Shown here: positions 27,312-36,101 of the stretch, in pieces
Position numbering within the stretch: the first letter of the stretch is position 1
Layout: each line of letters begins with the position of its first letter
Assembly: GCA_937980205.1 (NCBI GenBank)
Contig: CALJKW010000021.1
Coordinates: 124,001-188,000, forward strand
Direction of reading: 5' to 3'
From: an uncultured Myxococcales bacterium
Lineage (GTDB): Bacteria > Myxococcota > Myxococcia > Myxococcales > Myxococcaceae
DNA length: 64,000 nucleotides
Notes under the pieces: model-generated
Databases searched by the model: none
Told to the model about the DNA's origin: nothing
The model's input: only the letters and a program-made list of their open reading frames with translations
Program-made: the position numbers and the translations under genes

Positions 27312-27530
27312 ATGACCGTAAAGACGCAGACGACGCTCGCAGTCGAGGGGATGAGCTGCCCCAGCTGCATTTCGCACATCGATGAGGCCCTCAAAGAGCT
27401 CGAGGGCGTCGAGGCCGTCGAGGTGAAGCTGAAGGAGGGCAAGGTGTCGGTCGTGCACGCCGAGGGCGTCGCGCGCAGCGAGCTCATCGAGGCCCTGAAG
27501 GACGCCGGCTACGAGTCGCGCGCGGCCTGA
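27312..27530 (+). CDS. Heavy-metal-associated (HMA) copper chaperone
   Basis: 72-residue single HMA domain (ferredoxin-like) with metal motif GMSCPSC at about residues 13-19 and the VEAVEVKLKEGKVSV strand pattern. Likely CopZ-like, handing Cu(I) to the divergent CopA ATPase. ATG 27312 has GAGGAAG upstream. The oxidoreductase gene follows after two bases. The 144-base divergent region towards copA holds no CueR-type palindrome that I can recognise. Confidence 0.85.
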   Translation: MTVKTQTTLAVEGMSCPSCISHIDEALKELEGVEAVEVKLKEGKVSVVHAEGVARSELIEALKDAGYESRAA

Positions 27531-27532
27531 CC

Positions 27533-28702
27533 ATGAGCGCGCACCGGATCATCGTGGTGGGCGCCGGCGTCGCCGGTGCCCGCGCCGCCGAGGCGATTCG
27601 CGAGCGCTTCGACGGCGAAGTGCTCGTGGTGGGCGCCGACACGGAGGCTCCGTATCACCGGCCGATCGTGTCGAAGGAGGTGCTGCGCCGGCAGGAGCTG
27701 TCGCCGGAGCAGACGTGGATCGCCACGAAGCAGGACTGGGCGTCGAAGGGCATCACCTCGAGGACGGGGGTGTCGGCGACGGCGCTCTCGGTGCACACGC
27801 GCGAGCTCCACCTCGACACGGGCGAGCGCCTGGTCTTCGACCGGCTGGTCATCGCCACCGGCTCGCGGCCGCGGGCCCTCGAGGTGCCCGGCGCTGACGG
27901 CGCGTTCACGCTGCGAAGCCTCGCCGACGGACGCGCGCTCGCGGCGCGGCTCGAGCCCGGCAAGCGCCTCGTCGTGCTGGGCGCGGGCATTCTCGGTCTC
28001 GAGGTCGCTGGGGTCGCGCGGGCGCTGGGGCTCGAGGTCACGATCGTCGAGCGCGGCGCCGGCGTGTTGCGGCGCGCGGTCGGGCCGCTGGTGAGCGGGC
28101 GGATCACGGACTGGCTGCTCGGTGAAGGGGCCGCGCTGCGGACCTCGCAGCGCGTGGCGCGCGTGACTCGAAGCGGCGTCGCGCTGGAGAGCGGTGAGGT
28201 GCTCGCGGCGGACGTCGTGGTGGCGGCGATCGGCGCCGAGCCGGCGACCCGCTGGCTGGAGGGCAGCGGCCTCGTGCTTCACGGGGGCGCCGTTCGCGTC
28301 GACGCGCGCGGCGAGTCGAGCGTGCCGGGCATCTTCGCCGCGGGCGAGGCGGCCGCCGCGTGGGTCGCACGACTGGAGAAGTACGTGCGGGTCGAGCACT
28401 ACGGGTGGGCCTGGCAGCACGGCGCGCTCGTCGGGCGCAATGCGACCGGCGCGGGGGAGACGTTCGACGCGGTGCCGGGTGGAGGCACGGAGGTCTGGGG
28501 ACGGAGGCTCCAGTTCGCAGGGGATCCCGGCGAGGCGGAGACGGGCCACTTCCAGGGCGACGTCCGTGGCGGCCACTTCACCGCGGTGCTCGCGAAGCAG
28601 GGCCGGGTCATCGGGCTCGTCGGCCTTGGAGCGCCGCGCGAGTTTGCGCGGCTGAAGGCGACCCTCGGCACGGGGCCGGAAGAGGCGTTGAGCGCGCCAT
28701 GA
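27533..28702 (+). CDS. FAD-dependent NAD(P)-oxidoreductase, ferredoxin-reductase-like
   Basis: 389-residue pyridine-nucleotide-disulfide-type reductase. FAD site VVGAGVAGARAAE (residues 7-19), NAD site VVLGAGILGLEVAGVA (about 145-160), the ATG motif VIATGSRPR and the second FAD contact VPGIFAAGEAA. Shape matches the single-component reductases of ferredoxin/rubredoxin and dioxygenase systems. The setting between a copper chaperone and the copper-type sigma factor suggests a metal-linked redox role, for example Cu(II) reduction; this is inference. The stop overlaps the sigma-factor start (ATGA). Confidence 0.85.
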   Translation: MSAHRIIVVGAGVAGARAAEAIRERFDGEVLVVGADTEAPYHRPIVSKEVLRRQELSPEQTWIATKQDWASKGITSRTGVSATALSVHTRELHLDTGERLVFDRLVIATGSRPRALEVPGADGAFTLRSLADGRALAARLEPGKRLVVLGAGILGLEVAGVARALGLEVTIVERGAGVLRRAVGPLVSGRITDWLLGEGAALRTSQRVARVTRSGVALESGEVLAADVVVAAIGAEPATRWLEGSGLVLHGGAVRVDARGESSVPGIFAAGEAAAAWVARLEKYVRVEHYGWAWQHGALVGRNATGAGETFDAVPGGGTEVWGRRLQFAGDPGEAETGHFQGDVRGGHFTAVLAKQGRVIGLVGLGAPREFARLKATLGTGPEEALSAP

Positions 28703-29262
28703 AGACGAACGACCCGGTGGTGGAACGCCTGCTCGCGAGTCACCGCGAGTTCCTCGGCTTCCTCGAGCGCCGCCTGGGCAACCGGGCGCAGGCGGAGGAC
28801 GTGCTGCAGGACGCCTTCGCCCGAGGGCTGCGCAAGCTGCCGAGCGTCGAGCCCGCCTCTGCGGTGAAGTGGTTCTACCAGGTGCTGCGGAACGCGATCG
28901 TCGACCTGGCGCGGCGGCGTGGGACCTCGGAGAGCGCGCTGGAGCAGCTGGCGCGCGACCTGGGCGACGAGCTCGCCCCCTCACCCGATGCGCGCGACGC
29001 GATCTGCCGGTGCATCGGCGAGCTCGCGAAGACGCTCAAGCCCGAGTACGCGTCGGCGATCTCCGCCGTCGAGGTCGAAGGGCAGTCGCTGGCGCGCTTC
29101 GCCGAGGCCGCCGGCATCACGCGCAGCAACGCCGGCGTTCGCGTCTTCCGGGCGCGGCAGGCGCTCAAGAAGCAGGTGAAGGCGTGCTGCGGCAGCTGCG
29201 CCGATCACGGCTGCGTCGACTGCACGTGCACCAGACCGCCGGCTGTGCCGCCGGAGCTGTAA
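28699..29262 (+). CDS. ECF sigma factor with Cys-rich C-terminal tail (CorE-like)
   Basis: 187-residue ECF RNA polymerase sigma factor. Sigma-2 region (about residues 8-85, QAEDVLQDAFARGLR, WFYQVLRNAIVDLARRR) and sigma-4 region (about 100-158, FAEAAGITRSNAGVRVFRAR). A tail follows with Cys at 163, 164, 167, 172, 175 and 177 (CCGSCADHGCVDCTC). This tail is the metal sensor of CorE-type (ECF44) factors, which in Myxococcus xanthus switch on copper genes directly when metal binds. No anti-sigma gene is nearby, as expected for this type. Probable regulator of the surrounding copper genes. Confidence 0.88.
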   Translation: MKTNDPVVERLLASHREFLGFLERRLGNRAQAEDVLQDAFARGLRKLPSVEPASAVKWFYQVLRNAIVDLARRRGTSESALEQLARDLGDELAPSPDARDAICRCIGELAKTLKPEYASAISAVEVEGQSLARFAEAAGITRSNAGVRVFRARQALKKQVKACCGSCADHGCVDCTCTRPPAVPPEL

Positions 29263-29332
29263 GACGATTTCGGGTGCTGCGTTTGTGGTGCCGGGGACGC
29301 AAGCGGCGTCCCCGCGAACCCCGCGAGGCTCC

Positions 29333-29527
29333 ATGTCACGAACCCTGCTGCTCCTCATCTCTCTCGCTGCCTGCGCTCCCTCGGCGCACCAGCGCGCGGC
29401 TGCTGGCGCCGCGAGCTCGCCACAGAGCGCCGGCGCGATCCGCGGGGCCGTTGCGCTCGTGCTGTGCAGCGACGACCCGGTCTCTACCGACGAGTGCCCG
29501 CCTGCCGCCGACGGAGGGACGCCATGA
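29333..29527 (+). CDS. Small lipoprotein, 64 residues
   Basis: Signal peptide with lipobox ISLAAC (Cys at about residue 14), then a short Ala/Ser-rich chain with two more Cys (ALVLCSDD, TDECPPAADGG). No domain recognised. ATG 29333 has a weak ribosome site. The stop overlaps the start of the TolC-like gene by ATGA, which supports that the frame is used. May be an accessory of the efflux or copper oxidase system. Confidence 0.6.
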   Translation: MSRTLLLLISLAACAPSAHQRAAAGAASSPQSAGAIRGAVALVLCSDDPVSTDECPPAADGGTP

Positions 29528-30921
29528 GGAGCTCCTTGCTGCTGCTGCTCCCGCTGGCTGCGTGCGCGACGACCCGACTCGGCGGCGATCTGAGCGTCAT
29601 CTCCGCGGAGGTGGCGGGTCGCGGCGCGCTGCCGGGCTTCGCGATCTCCACGGTCGCGTTGGCCGAGGAGGTCCCAGAGGAGGTCGACCGGCTCCTGGCG
29701 CAGCCGCTGACCGCGGACGCCGCGGTGCGCGTGGCGCTGCTGGCGAACCCGGAAGGCCGCGCAGCGCTGGCGCAGGTGGGGATCGCGCGCGGCCGCTACG
29801 TGCAGGCGGGGCTGTTGCCGAACCCCGAAGTGGAGATCGGCGTGCGTGGGCCCGGCGGGGATCAACCGCTGCAGCTCGACCTCGGGCTCGAGTACAGCCT
29901 GACCGCGATCGTGCTGGCGCCGCTGCGCGCGTCGGTCGCGGAGGCGGAGCTCGAGGCCGAGCGGCTCGGCGCCGCCGGCGCGCTGTTGGATCTCGTGTTC
30001 GAGACGCGGCTCGCGTTCCTCGAGGTGCAGGCGCTGCAGCAGAAGCTCGACCTGCGGCAGCGCTTTCTCGAGAGCCAGCAGGCGTCGTACGCGTCGGCGC
30101 TCGAGCTCTCCGAGGCGGGCAACCTGCCGCCGGCGAGCCTGGCGAACGAGCGGGCCTCGGTGGAGCTCGCGCGGGTGCAGGTGGCGGAGGCCGAGAACGC
30201 GCTGCTCGACGCCCGCGAGGCGCTGACGCGCCGGCTCGGGCTCTCGGGCCGGCGGGTCGAGTGGTCGGTCGCCGAGCCGCTGCCGCTGCCGGCCGAGGCC
30301 CCCGGCGCGACCGAGGCGGAGACCAGGGCGGTCGCGGCGAGCCTCGAGCTGCTGGCGCTGAGGCAGCGCATCGAGGCGGCGAGCCGCAAGGTTCGCCTCG
30401 CGAACACCGAAGGGTGGCTGCCGCACGTGTCGGGCGGCTTCCACGGCGAGCGCGACGGGCAGCTCTGGGAGCTCGGCGCGCACCTGACGCTGAGCCTGCC
30501 GGTCTTCGACCGCGCGCAGGGCCGCGAGCTGTCGGCGCGCAGCGAGTACGAGGGGCTTCGGGCGCGCGCCGAGGCGATCGCCGTCGGCCTGCGCTCGTCG
30601 GTGAGGGCCTCGCTCAACCGGGTCGAGTCGGCGAGCCGCCGCGCGCGGCACTACGTCGAGCGGCTCGTGCCCGCGCGGCAGCAGCAGCTCGAGCAGACGG
30701 TGCTCCAGTACAACGCGATGCAGGTCGGCGTGTTCCAGGTGCTGCAGGTGCAGCGCGGCGTGACCGACGCGGCCATCGCGCAGGTCGACGCCACGCTCGA
30801 CTACTGGCGCTCGCGCGCCGCGCTCGACCTGCTGCTCGCGGGGCGCTCGACGCCGCTCAAGGTCAGCGCCGTGCCTTCCACTTCTTCTTCCACTGCCGCG
30901 GCAGCCGACGCGGCGCACTGA
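29524..30921 (+). CDS. TolC/CzcC-family outer-membrane efflux lipoprotein
   Basis: 465-residue outer-membrane factor. Lipobox PLAAC (Cys at about residue 13). Two repeated outer-membrane-efflux halves: about residues 80-270 with long coiled helices (LRASVAEAELEAERLGAAGA, ELSEAGNLPPASLANERA) and about 275-455. Typical CzcC length. No adaptor or RND pump is adjacent: a multicopper oxidase follows after 11 bases. It may serve a Cus pump elsewhere, or export products of the copper oxidase operon. Confidence 0.85.
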   Translation: MRSSLLLLLPLAACATTRLGGDLSVISAEVAGRGALPGFAISTVALAEEVPEEVDRLLAQPLTADAAVRVALLANPEGRAALAQVGIARGRYVQAGLLPNPEVEIGVRGPGGDQPLQLDLGLEYSLTAIVLAPLRASVAEAELEAERLGAAGALLDLVFETRLAFLEVQALQQKLDLRQRFLESQQASYASALELSEAGNLPPASLANERASVELARVQVAEAENALLDAREALTRRLGLSGRRVEWSVAEPLPLPAEAPGATEAETRAVAASLELLALRQRIEAASRKVRLANTEGWLPHVSGGFHGERDGQLWELGAHLTLSLPVFDRAQGRELSARSEYEGLRARAEAIAVGLRSSVRASLNRVESASRRARHYVERLVPARQQQLEQTVLQYNAMQVGVFQVLQVQRGVTDAAIAQVDATLDYWRSRAALDLLLAGRSTPLKVSAVPSTSSSTAAAADAAH

Positions 30922-30932
30922 CGAGGCGACAC

Positions 30933-32204
30933 ATGAACCGAAGAGAGTTGATGCAGCTCACGCTGGGCGCCGGCGGCTTGATGCTGGCGAACGATGCGCT
31001 CGCGGGCGCGGTCGCGACGCGCCGGCCGGTGGTCGCGCCGGGCGGCCAGCGCGCCGTCGTCACGCCGAACGGGTCGACGCTGCCGCTGCGCACCGTCGGC
31101 GGAGTGAAGGTCGGGCACCTGATCGCCTCGGAGCTCGAGCACGAGTTCGCGCCGGGGCTCACGGCGAAGGCGTGGGGCTACAACGGCTCGACGCCTGGAC
31201 CGACGATCGAGGTGACGCAGGGCGATCGCGTGCGGCTCTACGTGACGAACCGCCTGCCGGAGCCGACGACGGTGCACTGGCACGGCGTGATCCTGCCCAA
31301 CGGGATGGACGGGGTCGCGGGGCTGAACCAGCGGGCGATCCCTCCCGGCGAGACGTTCGTCTACGAGTTCACGTTCAAGGACGCGGGCACGTTCATGTAC
31401 CACCCGCACTACGACGAGATGACGCAGATGGCGCTCGGCATGAACGGGATGATCGTCGTTCACCCGCGGATGCCGCGGGGGCGGCCGGTCGATCGCGACT
31501 TCGTGCTGATGGCGCACGAGTGGCGCATCGAGCCCGGCGCGGCGCGGCCCGATCCGAACGCGATGGACGACTTCAACGTGCTGACGTTCAACTCGAAGGC
31601 CTTCCCCGGCACGGCGCCGCTGGTGATGGGGGTCGGCGAGCGGGTGCGGATCCGCATCGGCAACCTGTCGCCGATGGATCACCACCCGATTCACCTGCAC
31701 GGGGTGAGCGCGGAGCTGACCTGGACGGACGGGGGGGAGGTCCCCGTGTCGGCGCGACACCCCGAGACGACGTTCGTCGTGCCGGTCGGCAGCGTTCGCG
31801 TCTTCGAGTTCACGCCGACCGAGCCGGGCGACTGGGCGATGCACTGCCACATGACCCACCACGTGATGAACCAGATGGGCCACGGCTTCCCCGTGATGGT
31901 CGGCGCCGACGCCACGCGCATCGACCGCCGCGTGCAGGGGCTCGTGCCGACGTACATGACGATGGGCCACGACGGCATGGGCGCGATGAGCGAGATGTCG
32001 ATGCCGGTGCCGCCGAACTCGATTCCCATGCGCGGCGGGGCGGGACCCTTCGGCAGCATCGACATGGGCGGCATGTTCACGCTGCTCAAGGTGCGCGAGC
32101 GCCCCGAGGAAGAGGACGGCAGCGGCTGGTACGTGCACCCGAAGGGCACCGTGGCCGAGGCGGCGTCTGCGGAGCGGATGAAGGCCGACGGCATCGCGGG
32201 GTAG
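30933..32204 (+). CDS. Multicopper oxidase, Tat-exported
   Basis: 423-residue multicopper oxidase that oxidises Cu(I) or organic substrates and reduces oxygen to water. The N-terminus NRRELMQLTLGAGGLMLA is a Tat-like signal. Copper motifs are HWHG, YHPHYD, HPIHLHG and HCHMTHHVMNQM; the last includes the T1 Cys and a Met axial ligand. The C-terminal stretch is Met-rich (TMGHDGMGAMSEMSMP), typical of copper-resistance oxidases. Shorter than the other three oxidases here. ATG 30933 follows the TolC-like stop by 11 bases. Confidence 0.92.
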   Translation: MNRRELMQLTLGAGGLMLANDALAGAVATRRPVVAPGGQRAVVTPNGSTLPLRTVGGVKVGHLIASELEHEFAPGLTAKAWGYNGSTPGPTIEVTQGDRVRLYVTNRLPEPTTVHWHGVILPNGMDGVAGLNQRAIPPGETFVYEFTFKDAGTFMYHPHYDEMTQMALGMNGMIVVHPRMPRGRPVDRDFVLMAHEWRIEPGAARPDPNAMDDFNVLTFNSKAFPGTAPLVMGVGERVRIRIGNLSPMDHHPIHLHGVSAELTWTDGGEVPVSARHPETTFVVPVGSVRVFEFTPTEPGDWAMHCHMTHHVMNQMGHGFPVMVGADATRIDRRVQGLVPTYMTMGHDGMGAMSEMSMPVPPNSIPMRGGAGPFGSIDMGGMFTLLKVRERPEEEDGSGWYVHPKGTVAEAASAERMKADGIAG

Positions 32205-32270
32205 CCGCGGCGCCGGCGGTGCGAGGCGCCTCGGCTCAGAGAGTCGCTCGAAGCCGCGGCCTGTTCGCAG

Positions 32271-32447
32271 CCCCGTTCGCCCTGAGCGGAGCAGCCCGAA
32301 GGGCTGCGGAGTCGAAGGGGGCGCGAAGCCGACGCGTGGCCCGCTTCGACTGCGGCGCCTGCGGCGCCTCCGCTCAGCGTGAGCGGCGGTCGGCCATGCG
32401 GGGCATTCTGGCCGACCCTCTCAGCGTGAACGGCGGTGGGCCATGCG
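32271..32447. repeat. Hairpin-rich intergenic repeats between convergent oxidase genes
   Basis: Three related elements. 32271-32320 has the form 'CGTTCGCCCTGAGCGG ... GGAGTCGAAGGG', a dispersed REP-like motif seen in many high-GC environmental genomes. It contains the perfect stem GCAGCCC-GAA-GGGCTGC (32291-32307). 32370-32386 is CCGCTCA-GCG-TGAGCGG. Bases 32374-32400 recur as a direct repeat at 32421-32447 with two mismatches. The elements lie between the stops of convergent multicopper oxidase genes and probably act as a two-way terminator. Confidence 0.7.
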
Positions 32448-32470
32448 CCGGCACTTCGGGTCGCCGTTCT

Positions 32471-33889
32471 TCACGGAGCGACCTCGAGCGTGGTCATCAT
32501 GCCGGCCTCGGCGTGCTCGAGGATGTGGCAGTGCATCATCCACTTGCCGGCGTCGAGGGGGACGACGCCGATGTCGATCGACTCCTTTGCGTGAATGAGC
32601 GCGGTGTCGCGGAAGAAGGCCTCGTCGACGCTGCGGCCGTCGCGGGCGAGCAGGCGGAAGAACATGCCGTGCAGGTGAATCGGGTGGAGGCGGTAGGACG
32701 CGTTGGTGAAGCGCAGCCGCACGAAGCGGCCGAGCGGCAGCTTCAGCGCGGCCTCGTGGTGCGCGTGGGCCTCATGGCCGGCGAAGGCCTTGCCGTCGAT
32801 GGTCCACTCGATGCCGAACTGGCCGCCCTGGCGCGCGTCGAGGCGGAACTCGTGGAAGAGGGCCGTGCGCGCCCAGTCGCTCCAGGCGGGGACCTTCTCT
32901 TGGCTCGGCGAGACGAAGCCCGTGCGCGGCTCGGCGACGCCGTCGACGAGGAGGGTGCCGAGCCGGTTCGGCCGTCGCTCGATGAAGCGGTCGAACAGCT
33001 CGATCGGGCCGCTGGACGGCTGGTCGAAGCGGAGCTCGACGTCGAGGCGGTTGCCGGGCGCGAGCTCGAAGCCTTGGGCCGGAAGCGGCTTGCGGGTGTA
33101 GTTGCCGTCGACGGCGATGACGCGCGCGTCGAGGCCGGAGAAGTCGGGCTTGAAGACGCGCCCGTTCGCCGAGTTGAGCAGCCGCAGCCGGACGCGCTCG
33201 CCCGACTTCACGCGCAGCACGGTGTCGCTGCGGCCGTTGGCGGTGACGAGCCCGCCCCAGCGCCCGTCGTGGGCGAGATCGTGGCGGGTGTTGAACTCGC
33301 CGTGGACCTGGCCGTCGCCGTCGAGCAGCCAGTCGTCGAGCACCCACGCGACGTCCTGGTCGTACGGCGGAGGCTTCGGGTCCTCGACGATGAGCACGCC
33401 GTAGAGGCCGCGCTCGACCTGCTCGCTGGAGCGCAGGTGCGGGTGGAACCAGAACGTGCCCGCCTCCTTCGGAGCGAACTCGTAGACGAACTCGCCGCCG
33501 GGCTCGACGGGCGGCTGCGTGAGGTACGGCACTCCGTCCATCGCGTTGGGGACGCGCACTCCGTGCCAGTGCACGGTCGTCGGCTGCGGCAGCCGGTTGC
33601 GGAAGCGCACGCGCAGCGTCTCGCCGAGCTTCACGCGGAACGTCGGGCCCGGCACCGTGCCGTTGTAGGCCCAGACGCGGGTGCGCGGCGCGCCGTCGTA
33701 GAGCGAGGTCTCGGTCTCGGCGGCCTCGAGGTCGTACTCGCGCACGCGACCGCCCTTCGGAGCGTCCACCGCGAGCGAGCCCTGGAACTCGGCGAGCAGC
33801 CGCGTCTCGGCAGACTCGGGAGGCGTGTCGCGAGGGCAGCCCGCGAGCGCGACGAGCGTGAGGGCGAGCAGGAGGCGCGGATCGAACAC
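32471..33889 (-). CDS. Multicopper oxidase, lipoprotein
   Basis: 472-residue multicopper oxidase anchored as a lipoprotein (lipobox LVALAGC, Cys at about residue 18). Copper motifs HWHGVRVPN, FHPHLRS, HPIHLHGMFF and HCHILEHAEAGMM are all complete, with the T1 Met. Three cupredoxin domains are implied by length. Start GTG 33889; no strong ribosome site. Convergent with the Tat-exported oxidase across a hairpin-rich repeat region. Presumably periplasmic Cu(I) oxidation. Confidence 0.9.
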   Translation of the reverse strand: MFDPRLLLALTLVALAGCPRDTPPESAETRLLAEFQGSLAVDAPKGGRVREYDLEAAETETSLYDGAPRTRVWAYNGTVPGPTFRVKLGETLRVRFRNRLPQPTTVHWHGVRVPNAMDGVPYLTQPPVEPGGEFVYEFAPKEAGTFWFHPHLRSSEQVERGLYGVLIVEDPKPPPYDQDVAWVLDDWLLDGDGQVHGEFNTRHDLAHDGRWGGLVTANGRSDTVLRVKSGERVRLRLLNSANGRVFKPDFSGLDARVIAVDGNYTRKPLPAQGFELAPGNRLDVELRFDQPSSGPIELFDRFIERRPNRLGTLLVDGVAEPRTGFVSPSQEKVPAWSDWARTALFHEFRLDARQGGQFGIEWTIDGKAFAGHEAHAHHEAALKLPLGRFVRLRFTNASYRLHPIHLHGMFFRLLARDGRSVDEAFFRDTALIHAKESIDIGVVPLDAGKWMMHCHILEHAEAGMMTTLEVAP

Positions 33890-33934
33890 TTCGACCCGTT
33901 CTAGGCGGGAATCGGCGCGGCGTGACGCCGGCCT

Positions 33935-34516
33935 TCAGAAGGCCACGTGCACGTGGTTCCGGTGGCCGCCGATGGGGCCGGTCTGCCTGCCGCGCTTGAT
34001 GCCGCCGATCGGGTCGTGGAACAGCTCGGTGGGGTTGAGCTCGGCCATCTCGCGGTAGAACTGCCGCATCGCCGCCGGGCTGCCGGCGACGTCGACGGCT
34101 CGACCGACGTAGTGGAACGACCGCGGCGCGTGGCGGCCGCCCGTCGTCGAGGTGATGCGCAGGCCGAGCTCGCGCGCGCGGCGCATCGCGTAGTCGAGCT
34201 TCTGGCGGTTGCTGCCGTTGACGGGCCGGCCCGCCGGCGCAGTGCTCCCGGGAGCGGGCTCGAACGTGTCTGCGTCGAGCTGCAGCGCGCGGTGCGTGTC
34301 GGGTCCCGCGACGCCGTCGACGCCGATTCCGCGCTGCTGCTGCAGCTGCCGGACTGCGGCTGCGGTGCGGCGCCCGTAGATGCCGTCGCTCGCGCCGGGA
34401 TCGAGGCCCGCGCTGCGAAGCGCGTCCTGCAGGCGCGACACGTCGTTGCCGCGCGCGCCGAGGGTCAACAGCCGGTGCATCCGCCGAGGAGAAACCGTCG
34501 AGGTGAACGAGGGCAT
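33935..34516 (-). CDS. Peptidoglycan-binding protein with M15-like peptidase domain
   Basis: 193-residue protein. PG_binding_1 domain (about residues 18-75: LGARGNDVSRLQDALRSAGL, IYGRRTAAAVRQLQQQRGI). A C-terminal domain follows with SFHYVGRAVDV and HRNHVHVAF, the His/Asp and HxH arrangement of D-Ala-D-Ala carboxypeptidase-like or endolysin-type M15 enzymes. No signal peptide is obvious, so export is unclear. ATG 34516 is chosen, with ATG 34480 possible; neither has a clear ribosome site. Lies 45 bases upstream of the multicopper oxidase on the same strand. Confidence 0.7.
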   Translation of the reverse strand: MPSFTSTVSPRRMHRLLTLGARGNDVSRLQDALRSAGLDPGASDGIYGRRTAAAVRQLQQQRGIGVDGVAGPDTHRALQLDADTFEPAPGSTAPAGRPVNGSNRQKLDYAMRRARELGLRITSTTGGRHAPRSFHYVGRAVDVAGSPAAMRQFYREMAELNPTELFHDPIGGIKRGRQTGPIGGHRNHVHVAF

Positions 34517-34755
34517 GCGCCAGAGCCAATGCAGCGCCTGCGCCACACCTCCGTCAGAGGGAGCCCTGTGGCCTGGCTGTCCGCACCCCAAACGAGAAGC
34601 GGCTCGGGGGCACTTCAAGCGCACGCCACCGCGGTCAGACGTCTTTACGAAGCGGCGCGGGTTCCCGGAATCTGAGAAGGCGAGTGCAGCATTTGCGGGG
34701 AGCTGTGCGCCGGCCCGGGCGCCGGCGGGGCACAGGCGATGCTTGGAGGGGGGAT
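34517..34755. other. Divergent intergenic region with leader hairpin
   Basis: Separates the peptidoglycan-binding gene from the PaaK-like gene. A stem with CTGTGC (34703-34708) and GCACAG (34730-34735) outer arms encloses GCCGGC-type inner arms. It ends about 20 bases before the PaaK-like ATG and could form in its leader RNA. Confidence 0.45.
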
Positions 34756-36099
34756 ATGAGGCTCAGCGAAATGGCCCGCATCCTGGCGATGCGGTCGCGC
34801 CTGCGCCGGCGGACGCGCTGGTCGAGGGAGCGCGTGATGCAGCACCAGGCCCGGGAGGTCGAGCGGCTGATGGCGTTCGCGAAGGAGTCGTCTGCGTACT
34901 ACCGGCGCGTGCTTCAGCCCGGGGCGCCGCTGTCGGAGCAGCCGGTGCTCACGAAGGCGACGCTGCTCGGAGCATTCGACGAGATCGTGACGGACCCGCG
35001 GCTTCACCTGACCGACCTGGTGTCGTTCCTCGACCGGCCGAAGGTGAACGACGAGCTCTACCTCGGCAGGTACCGGGTGGCGGCGACCTCGGGCTCGTCG
35101 GGGCGACGCTCGGTCATGGCGAGCGACCCCGCAGAGTGGGCGACGATCATCGCGTCGTACGCGCGGGCGAACGAGTGGGCCGGGGTCCGTATCTCGGCGC
35201 GCGAGCGGCCGCGCATGGCGGTGGTGAGCTCGACGGCGGCCTTCCACCAGTCGAACGTCGTCGCCCGCAGCATCGACAGCCCGCTGGTGAAGACACTGCG
35301 CCTCGACGCCGCCGACGACCTGAGCTCGGTGACGCGCCGGCTCGACGAGTTCCAGCCGGAGGTGCTGGTGGCGTACGCGTCGATGCTGCGAATCCTCGCC
35401 GGGGAGCAGCTCGAGGGTCGGCTGCACGTTCACCCGCGCGCGGTGAACTGCTCGTCGGAGGTGCTGACGCCGCAGAGCCGCGCGCTCGCCGAGCAGGCGT
35501 GGGGCGTGCGCGTGTTCGAGGTCTACGCCGCGACGGAGACCGGAGGCATCGGCGCCGAGTGCGCGCGGCACAACGGCATGCACCTGTTCGAGGATCTGCT
35601 CGTCGTCGAGCCCGTCGATGACGCCTACCGGTCGGTGGCCGACGGGGTCTCGGCGTCGCGGCTGCTCGTCACGGTGCTGCCCTCGCGCACGGTGCCGCTG
35701 ATCCGGTACGAGCTGACCGACCGGGTGACGATGGCGACGGGCGAGTGCGGCTGCGGGCTGCCGTTCAGGCTCATCGCGTCGGTCGACGGGCGCAGCGACG
35801 ATCTGCTGCAGCTGCCGGGCGTCAACCAGCCCTCGGTGCGGATTCACCCGGTCCTGTTCCACCGCGTGCTCGAGCCGCTGCCCGCGCACGGCTGGCAGGT
35901 CCGGCAGCGGCAGAAGGGCCTCGACGTGCTGCTGGTGCAGCCCGACGCGACGCTGCAGGACGCGGCGGTCGTCGCGCAGCTGCAGGCGGCGCTGCGGACG
36001 GCGGGCGTTCAGCCGTTGGAGATCTCGATCGCGCACGTCGACGCGATACCGGCCGGCGCCGCCGGCAAGCGCCCGATGGTGGTCGGGCTGCGAGCGTGA
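34756..36099 (+). CDS. PaaK-like adenylate-forming enzyme
   Basis: 447-residue member of the phenylacetate-CoA ligase/coenzyme F390 synthetase-like branch of the ANL adenylating superfamily, activating a carboxylate with ATP. ATSGSSGRRSVM is the phosphate-binding loop (about residues 113-124). VFEVYAATETGGIG is the adenine/substrate motif (about 254-267). IRYELTDRV with GECGCGLPF closes the N-terminal domain. Strong ribosome site (GGAGGGGGG) before ATG 34756. Substrate unknown. A nuclease-like gene follows after two bases. Confidence 0.8.
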   Translation: MRLSEMARILAMRSRLRRRTRWSRERVMQHQAREVERLMAFAKESSAYYRRVLQPGAPLSEQPVLTKATLLGAFDEIVTDPRLHLTDLVSFLDRPKVNDELYLGRYRVAATSGSSGRRSVMASDPAEWATIIASYARANEWAGVRISARERPRMAVVSSTAAFHQSNVVARSIDSPLVKTLRLDAADDLSSVTRRLDEFQPEVLVAYASMLRILAGEQLEGRLHVHPRAVNCSSEVLTPQSRALAEQAWGVRVFEVYAATETGGIGAECARHNGMHLFEDLLVVEPVDDAYRSVADGVSASRLLVTVLPSRTVPLIRYELTDRVTMATGECGCGLPFRLIASVDGRSDDLLQLPGVNQPSVRIHPVLFHRVLEPLPAHGWQVRQRQKGLDVLLVQPDATLQDAAVVAQLQAALRTAGVQPLEISIAHVDAIPAGAAGKRPMVVGLRA

Positions 36100-36101
36100 G
36101 C

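Noticed and set aside
28869..30932. Possible N-terminal extension of the Tat-exported multicopper oxidase
   Set aside because: The open frame runs back through the sigma-factor and TolC genes in another frame; the oxidase clearly begins at ATG 30933 with an export signal.
33915..33930. GTGACGCCGGCCTTCA and similar TGACGCCGG sequences near 38328 and 61656
   Set aside because: Only the left arm matches; the GTCAA arm is missing, so these are not counted as regulator boxes.
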